Source: Adiantum capillus-veneris (Eukaryota; Streptophyta; Polypodiopsida; Polypodiales; Pteridaceae). From it: a stretch of DNA of 64,000 nucleotides. Under the pieces are notes generated by a model. The model did no database searches. It had not been told where the DNA came from and was given only the letters and a program-made list of their open reading frames with translations. This document shows positions 59,953 through 64,000 of this stretch, piece by piece; the stretch's first letter is position 1, and every line of letters starts with the position of its first letter. The stretch is taken from assembly GCA_014529385.2 (NCBI GenBank), contig CM043952.1:67561370-67625369 (forward strand), written 5' to 3'. A program made the position numbers and the translations under genes.

Positions 59953-60223
59953 TGAAGTGTATCAAGATTTTGAAGGTTCAATTTTGTTTTTTGGCACATC
60001 ACCCTTGTAAAAAATCTTGAGATGTTTGTTATACTCTAAAAGTTCATCTGGGTTTTGTATGCCAAGAGCTAGTGCCATTGCTGTGTAAGCGTAGTAATAC
60101 GCTGCTCGACCACCTGTATAGCCCGGGAAGTAACCAAAACAATCTCTGGCAAACACTTTGTCCACAAGAATGACTTTATCTGCACTTTTGGGCAGCACGG
60201 GTCCACCCAAGAAGCGTGATAGT
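59953..60223 (-). pseudogene. Accessory protein C-terminus, second element (cut by copia)
   Basis: The minus strand reads GGPVLPKSADKVILVDKVF, CFGYFPGYTGGRAAYYYAY and HLKIFYKGDVPKNKIE. It aligns with FGYATGFNASRAGYFLCY and FFRYRGDMPKD of the accessory gene at 23253-24870 and is likewise convergent with its transposase. The copia LTR at 60224 truncates it. Confidence 0.7.
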
Positions 60224-60450
60224 TGTTACCATATACATGTGGTAGTGATGTGTGTGAACACACTAGGACCGTCGGGGCATTTTTTCCCTCTTTAGGAGGT
60301 TTTTTCCCCCGTGCATTGTATATACGCCCATCACTCTAGGGCTATCCATCTTTCCATTGCACACTAAGTAATACACTCTCTATTGTGTGCCTTGAGCTTC
60401 CTTCGTCTTCTCCAAGATGTGTGTGTTTCTCTGCAACCCTAATTCCAACA
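60224..60450 (+). repeat. 5' LTR of the copia element, 227 bp
   Basis: Starts TGTTACCATATAC, ends TTCCAACA. A TATA-like word GTATATAC lies at 60319-60326. The start is supported by the TG...CA rule and by the loss of accessory-gene coding at that point; the 3' LTR and target duplication are outside the window. Confidence 0.8.
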
Positions 60451-60452
60451 AT

Positions 60453-60464
60453 TGGTATCAGAGC
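60453..60464 (+). promoter_or_regulatory. Primer-binding site (initiator tRNA-Met)
   Basis: TGGTATCAGAGC two bases after the LTR, an exact match to the plant initiator tRNA-Met 3' end complement. Confidence 0.95.
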
Positions 60465-60790
60465 AGGTCACGTCCTCCCGAGCTTAGTCGCCAGCTGCTC
60501 CAGCACACGCCTGCTCACTTTCTCCGATTTCAGTGAGCTTTGGCGAGCGTTTGTAGGTCGACAAAAATTTTGGGCTCATAATTTTTATTTGGGCTCATTT
60601 CGGCCTCCGTTTCCACTACAGGCAGTACTGCACAGGCTATTTCATCATTTTGTGTAGAATTTTTGTCAGTGCCGTTTTTTGCATAACAGGTGCCTTATAG
60701 TCTTCTACGGTTTGTGCTATATAGCACAGGTTGCTCTCGCTCCGTTTCTCCTATTTTCGGGCAGTTTTCACATCAGGTGCAACATTTACC

Positions 60791-62014
60791 ATGGTTGACA
60801 ACAACAACACAGATGTGTTCAAGATGTTTGCTGTTGAGGACAGGTTGGATGGGGACAACTACCCTATGTGGGCTTATATGATGCAACATGTTCTTGTGTC
60901 AAAGGGTGTCTGGAACATTGTGCAGGGCATTGATGTACGTCCTGGTTCTGAGGATGTAGGCGATGTTGAGGATGTTGCAGGTCTTGTTGCAAGGATTGCA
61001 TCTGTTAGAGTTGTTTTGCCTACCGCAGAACAAGCTCGTTGGGATGTTAAGGATACGCAGGCTCATGCATTGATTGCGTTGTCTGTGAAGCACACCATTG
61101 TTCCTCACATCCGTTCAACAAAATCTGCAAAAGAGGCTTGGGATATTCTAGCAGGTCTTTATGCAAGCCGCAATGAGGCTAAGATTGCTTTGCTGCGTAA
61201 AGAGCTGGAGTCGAAGATTATGCATGAGGAAGATGATATGGACACTTTCCTTGCTAGTGTCAAGGATATCAGTGAGCAGCTTATTTCTGCAGGTGAAGTC
61301 ATTTCAGACAGTTCCCTTGTGCAGATTGTTCTTGATGCCTTACCAGATTCCTACAAGACTTTTGCTAGTACTTGGAGACTGATGACCCAAGGAAATCCTG
61401 AAGTTGTCAAGTTTGATGCATTATGCACATTGCTGTTGCAAGAGTCACTTTCCAGAAAAAACAAAAGTAGGCAACGTGCAGTTGAACAGGATTTTATTGC
61501 TTCTCAAAGAAAGGGTGGTAACAGTAATGCAGCCACTTCTTATGGTTCTGCTGTGAGTGGCAAAAATTCTGTTCCTAATGCTTCTGCTGGCAGCACTTCA
61601 TCTGGCAATTCTGGTGATAAGGGCAAAAAGAAGATGCGTTGCCATTATTGTAAAGCCAGTGATCACTTGATCAAGTCGTGTCCTAAGTTGAAGGCCAAAG
61701 AGGCTAAGAAGAAAGAGGGTGGTTCCACTCCAAATGATGGTTCCACTACAAATGCAGCCATTGTTGAGTCTTCTGTGAAAGGAGATTGTGTTGCTGATGT
61801 TGATGCAGAATGGGCTTTTAGCGCAGAGTGCACTTACAATCCTGCTGTCCATGATGCATGCTTGTTAGTTGCTGTAGATTCACATGTGTGGTATTTCGAC
61901 AGTGGTGCTACAAAGCACATTACCTCACATCGTGAATTGTTTACCTCTCTCGAGTCTATCCCTCATGGGAATTTAGTCACTTGTGCCAACAACGCGTCTT
62001 ATCCAGTTCAGTGA
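60791..62014 (+). CDS. copia gag and protease
   Basis: ATG at 60791 is preceded by ATTTACC and follows the leader. The protein runs MVDNNNTDVFKMFAVEDRLD then DNYPMWAYMMQ (the gag opening), the gag core with AKEAWDILAGLYASRNEAK, and the zinc knuckle CHYCKASDHLIKSC near 61640-61680. The protease block is WYFDSGATKHITSH near 61890, with the D-S-G triad intact. A TGA at 62012 ends the frame where homologous elements read through toward integrase. A glycine or arginine codon one base away is the likely ancestor. Confidence 0.95.
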   Translation: MVDNNNTDVFKMFAVEDRLDGDNYPMWAYMMQHVLVSKGVWNIVQGIDVRPGSEDVGDVEDVAGLVARIASVRVVLPTAEQARWDVKDTQAHALIALSVKHTIVPHIRSTKSAKEAWDILAGLYASRNEAKIALLRKELESKIMHEEDDMDTFLASVKDISEQLISAGEVISDSSLVQIVLDALPDSYKTFASTWRLMTQGNPEVVKFDALCTLLLQESLSRKNKSRQRAVEQDFIASQRKGGNSNAATSYGSAVSGKNSVPNASAGSTSSGNSGDKGKKKMRCHYCKASDHLIKSCPKLKAKEAKKKEGGSTPNDGSTTNAAIVESSVKGDCVADVDAEWAFSAECTYNPAVHDACLLVAVDSHVWYFDSGATKHITSHRELFTSLESIPHGNLVTCANNASYPVQ

Positions 62015-63160
62015 GTTGGAAAGATTGTGGTCACTCCTGCTAATTGCAGTTCCTTCACACTTGTTGATGCACTTTATGTACCTGAGATAAAAAAGAATCT
62101 CTTGTCTGTATCCGCACTTGCTAGACTTTGACTTGTAGTCAAATTTGTGGATGACAGATGTACAGTTCATGATCTCAGTTTTGGTGATGAAATTGTTGCA
62201 TCTGGCCTTTTGTGGCATGGGCTGTATAAGCTCACTTTGTATGACAAGTGTGGACAAAATTTTGCAAATGCTGTTGCAGATTCAAGGGCTATTTCAGATG
62301 CAACACTTTGGCATGCACGTTTTGGTCATCTGAATTTTGCCAGTTTGCTGTGTTTGCAAAAATCTGATATGGTTGCTTCTTTGCCGCCTCTTGAAGCACC
62401 TATCAAACATGTTTGTGAAGGCTGTATTTTGGGTAAGATGCAGCGTTCTAAGTTTCCAAAGGATGGTTCAGTTCGGGCCACATGCAGGTTGCAGCTTGTG
62501 CATAGTGATGTTTGTGGGCCCATGCAAACTCCGTCCTTGGGCAATTACCTGTACTTCATGACTTTCATTGATGATTACTCCAGGCATGCATGGGTATTTC
62601 CGCTTAAAGCGAAGTCCGAAGTTTTTATGTGCTTCAAACAATTTCTGGCTATGGTTGAAAATGTCTCAAAATGTACTATGGGCACCCTCCATTCCGATCA
62701 AGGGGGGGAGTATATGTCTCATGAATTTAATGCATTTCTGGCTAGTCGTGGGATAAAACACCAATGTACAGTGCCTTATACACCTCAACAAAATCGTGTT
62801 GCTAAGAGGAAAAACAGGTCACTAATGGAAATGGCATGATGTATGGTCAAAAGTCAAGCTTTACCGCATTCTTTTTGGCTTGAGGCCATCATGTGTGCCA
62901 CTTATGTACTTAATAGGTGTCCTACAAAAGCTCTGCAGTCTATTACTCCATATGAAGCATGGCATGATAGAAAGCCTTCTATTGAGCACATGCGTGTTTT
63001 TGGCTGCTTGGCATATGCTTTGGTGCTACAAGTGCAGCGCAGAAATTGGATGATAAGGCTGTCAAATGTATTTTTGTTGGTTATAGTGCTGAAAGCAAAG
63101 GATACAGGTTGTATCATCCCCAAAAAAAACGTATTCTGGTTTCACGGGATGTAGTGTTTG
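62015..63160 (+). pseudogene. copia integrase
   Basis: After the TGA the frame continues VGKIVVTPANCSS, then LYVPEIKKNLLSVSALARL and a TGA at 62129. The zinc-finger region reads LWHARFGHLNFASL to CEGCILGKMQRSKFP. The core follows: VHSDVCGPM, FIDDYSRHAWVFPL, LHSDQGGEYMSHEF and VPYTPQQNRVAKRKN, so the catalytic Asp, Asp and Glu are present. A TGA at 62837 replaces Arg in the usual M-A-R-C-M. The frame shifts near 63047 in the segment before FVGYSAESKGYRLY. Confidence 0.93.
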
Positions 63161-64000
63161 TGGAAGATTCTGTTCAGCCCTTGCTGTCATGTACTAGAGA
63201 CAGTAATGTAAGCTCACATGACATTTATGACACTTTGTTGCCTCTTTTCAGTGGTGGAAATACGAATCTAAGTTCCAATGAGGCAAATGTACAGCCTATG
63301 GGGGTTTCTGAAAATGTTTTAGATCAGCCTATTACTGATGCAGATGTACATGATGTACTTGATGAGGAAAGGGCTGAAAATGAGCAGGCTAGAGGTATGC
63401 CAAAATGGCTGGTGCACACTTTGTGTGACAGTAAATTGGATGAACCTTTGTCTAGTCGTACTCATTCAGGCTGTCGCCATGCATCTTATGCATCAGATTG
63501 TTATGCTTTGGCTGTGTCTAGCTTACATGATGTTGAGGAGCCTCTGACTTTTGATGAAGCACAAAATTCAGAAAATTGGATGGCTGCCATGCAATCAGAA
63601 TATGATGCACTTATAGAAAATGACACATGGACTTTATGTGTTTTGACTCCTGGCAAAAAGGCCATTGGTACAAAGTGGGTTTACAAGTTGAAACGCAAGC
63701 CGGATGGTGAGATTGATCGCCATAAGGCTCGACTTGTTGCAAAGGGTTATGCACAACAAAAAGGCATAGATTATGAAGAGACTTTTTCTCCCACTTTTTG
63801 TATGACTACTGTGCGTTTTCTATGTGCATTGACAACTCATTTTGGTTGGGATGTACATCAATCAGACATTGTTACTGCTTTCTTGAATGGTGACATATTT
63901 GAGGAAGTTTATGTAACGCAGCCTCGCGGTTTTGTCATAAAAGGACAAGAGGACAAAGTGTGCAAATGTAACAAGGCTTTGTATGGGTTGAAGCAATCTC
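63048..64000 (+). CDS. copia reverse transcriptase, N-terminal part (open at window end)
   Basis: From the shift near 63047 a continuous frame runs CIFVGYSAESKGYRLYHP, ISRD-like VSRDVVFVEDS, a variable linker, and then RT: WMAAMQSEYDALIENDTWTL, GTKWVYKLKRKPDGEIDRHK, VAKGYAQQKGIDYEETFSPT, IVTAFLNGDIFEEVYVTQP and CNKALYGLKQS at the last bases. No stop is seen in this part. The catalytic YVDD box lies beyond the window. The RT is clearly different from the copia RT at 462-1670. Confidence 0.93.

Larger units (their letters stand above)
60224..64000 (+). mobile_element. Ty1/copia retrotransposon, 5' part (runs off the window)
   Basis: 5' LTR, primer site, gag and pol occur in the standard copia order (protease, integrase, RT). 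The element has inserted in the accessory gene of the second transposon. Pol is interrupted by TGA codons at 62012, 62129 and 62837 and by a frameshift near 63047. Confidence 0.95.

Overview
This is a piece of a repeat-rich plant nuclear genome. The evidence is spliced genes with GT-AG introns, Ty1/copia and Ty3/gypsy retrotransposons with plant-type primer sites (complementary to initiator tRNA-Met), a plant-only MAKR/BKI1-like gene, PLS-class PPR remnants and long CT/CA/GA microsatellites. The many nested elements and the wording of the PPR repeats remind me of a fern or another non-flowering land plant, but that is a weak inference.

Layout. 1-5.8 kb: nested retroelement wreckage (LINE 3' ends, a copia 3' half, a gypsy fragment on the minus strand). 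5.82-7.85 kb: the last five exons of a host coiled-coil gene with exact splice phases. 8-14.8 kb: no genes; a microsatellite duplication, a 155-bp foldback and a 66-bp tandem duplication. 14.83-19.1 kb and 20.39-31.90 kb: two copies, in opposite orientation, of an unusual DNA transposon with the terminal inverted repeat ATTAGGGCCAAAAACGACTC. 34.4-36.1 kb: PPR pseudogene pieces. 37.65-39.56 kb: an intact 635-codon MAKR/BKI1-like gene. 44.46-53.31 kb: a full-length gypsy element on the minus strand, followed by a solo LTR of the same family (53.47-54.87 kb). 57.2-60.2 kb: a second, diverged copy of the unusual transposon's first two genes, cut by a copia element whose 5' LTR, gag and pol run to the end of the window.

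The unusual system is the 11.5-kb transposon at 20387-31903. It carries two convergent gene pairs. Pair one is a transposase-like gene and an acidic accessory gene of unknown function. The transposase has residue spacing (D, D, C-x2-C, H-x4-H, E) very close to the catalytic core of the RAG1/Transib family. Pair two is a chimeric chromatin-like gene and a partner that may hold a BAH-like domain. The chimeric gene joins a histone-H3-like head that begins MARTKQTARK, a Ulp1/C48-type cysteine-protease domain, and a Lys/Ser/Pro-rich tail like that of a linker histone. Between the pairs lies a 2.8-kb stretch full of repeated CGCGATA/TCGCGTCG motifs, later split by a solo LTR. Every copy here carries stops or frameshifts, so these are recently decayed copies. 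The two chromatin-gene copies are broken at different places, so the ancestral reading can be followed by comparing them. Domain assignments rest on motif reading by eye, without database searches.
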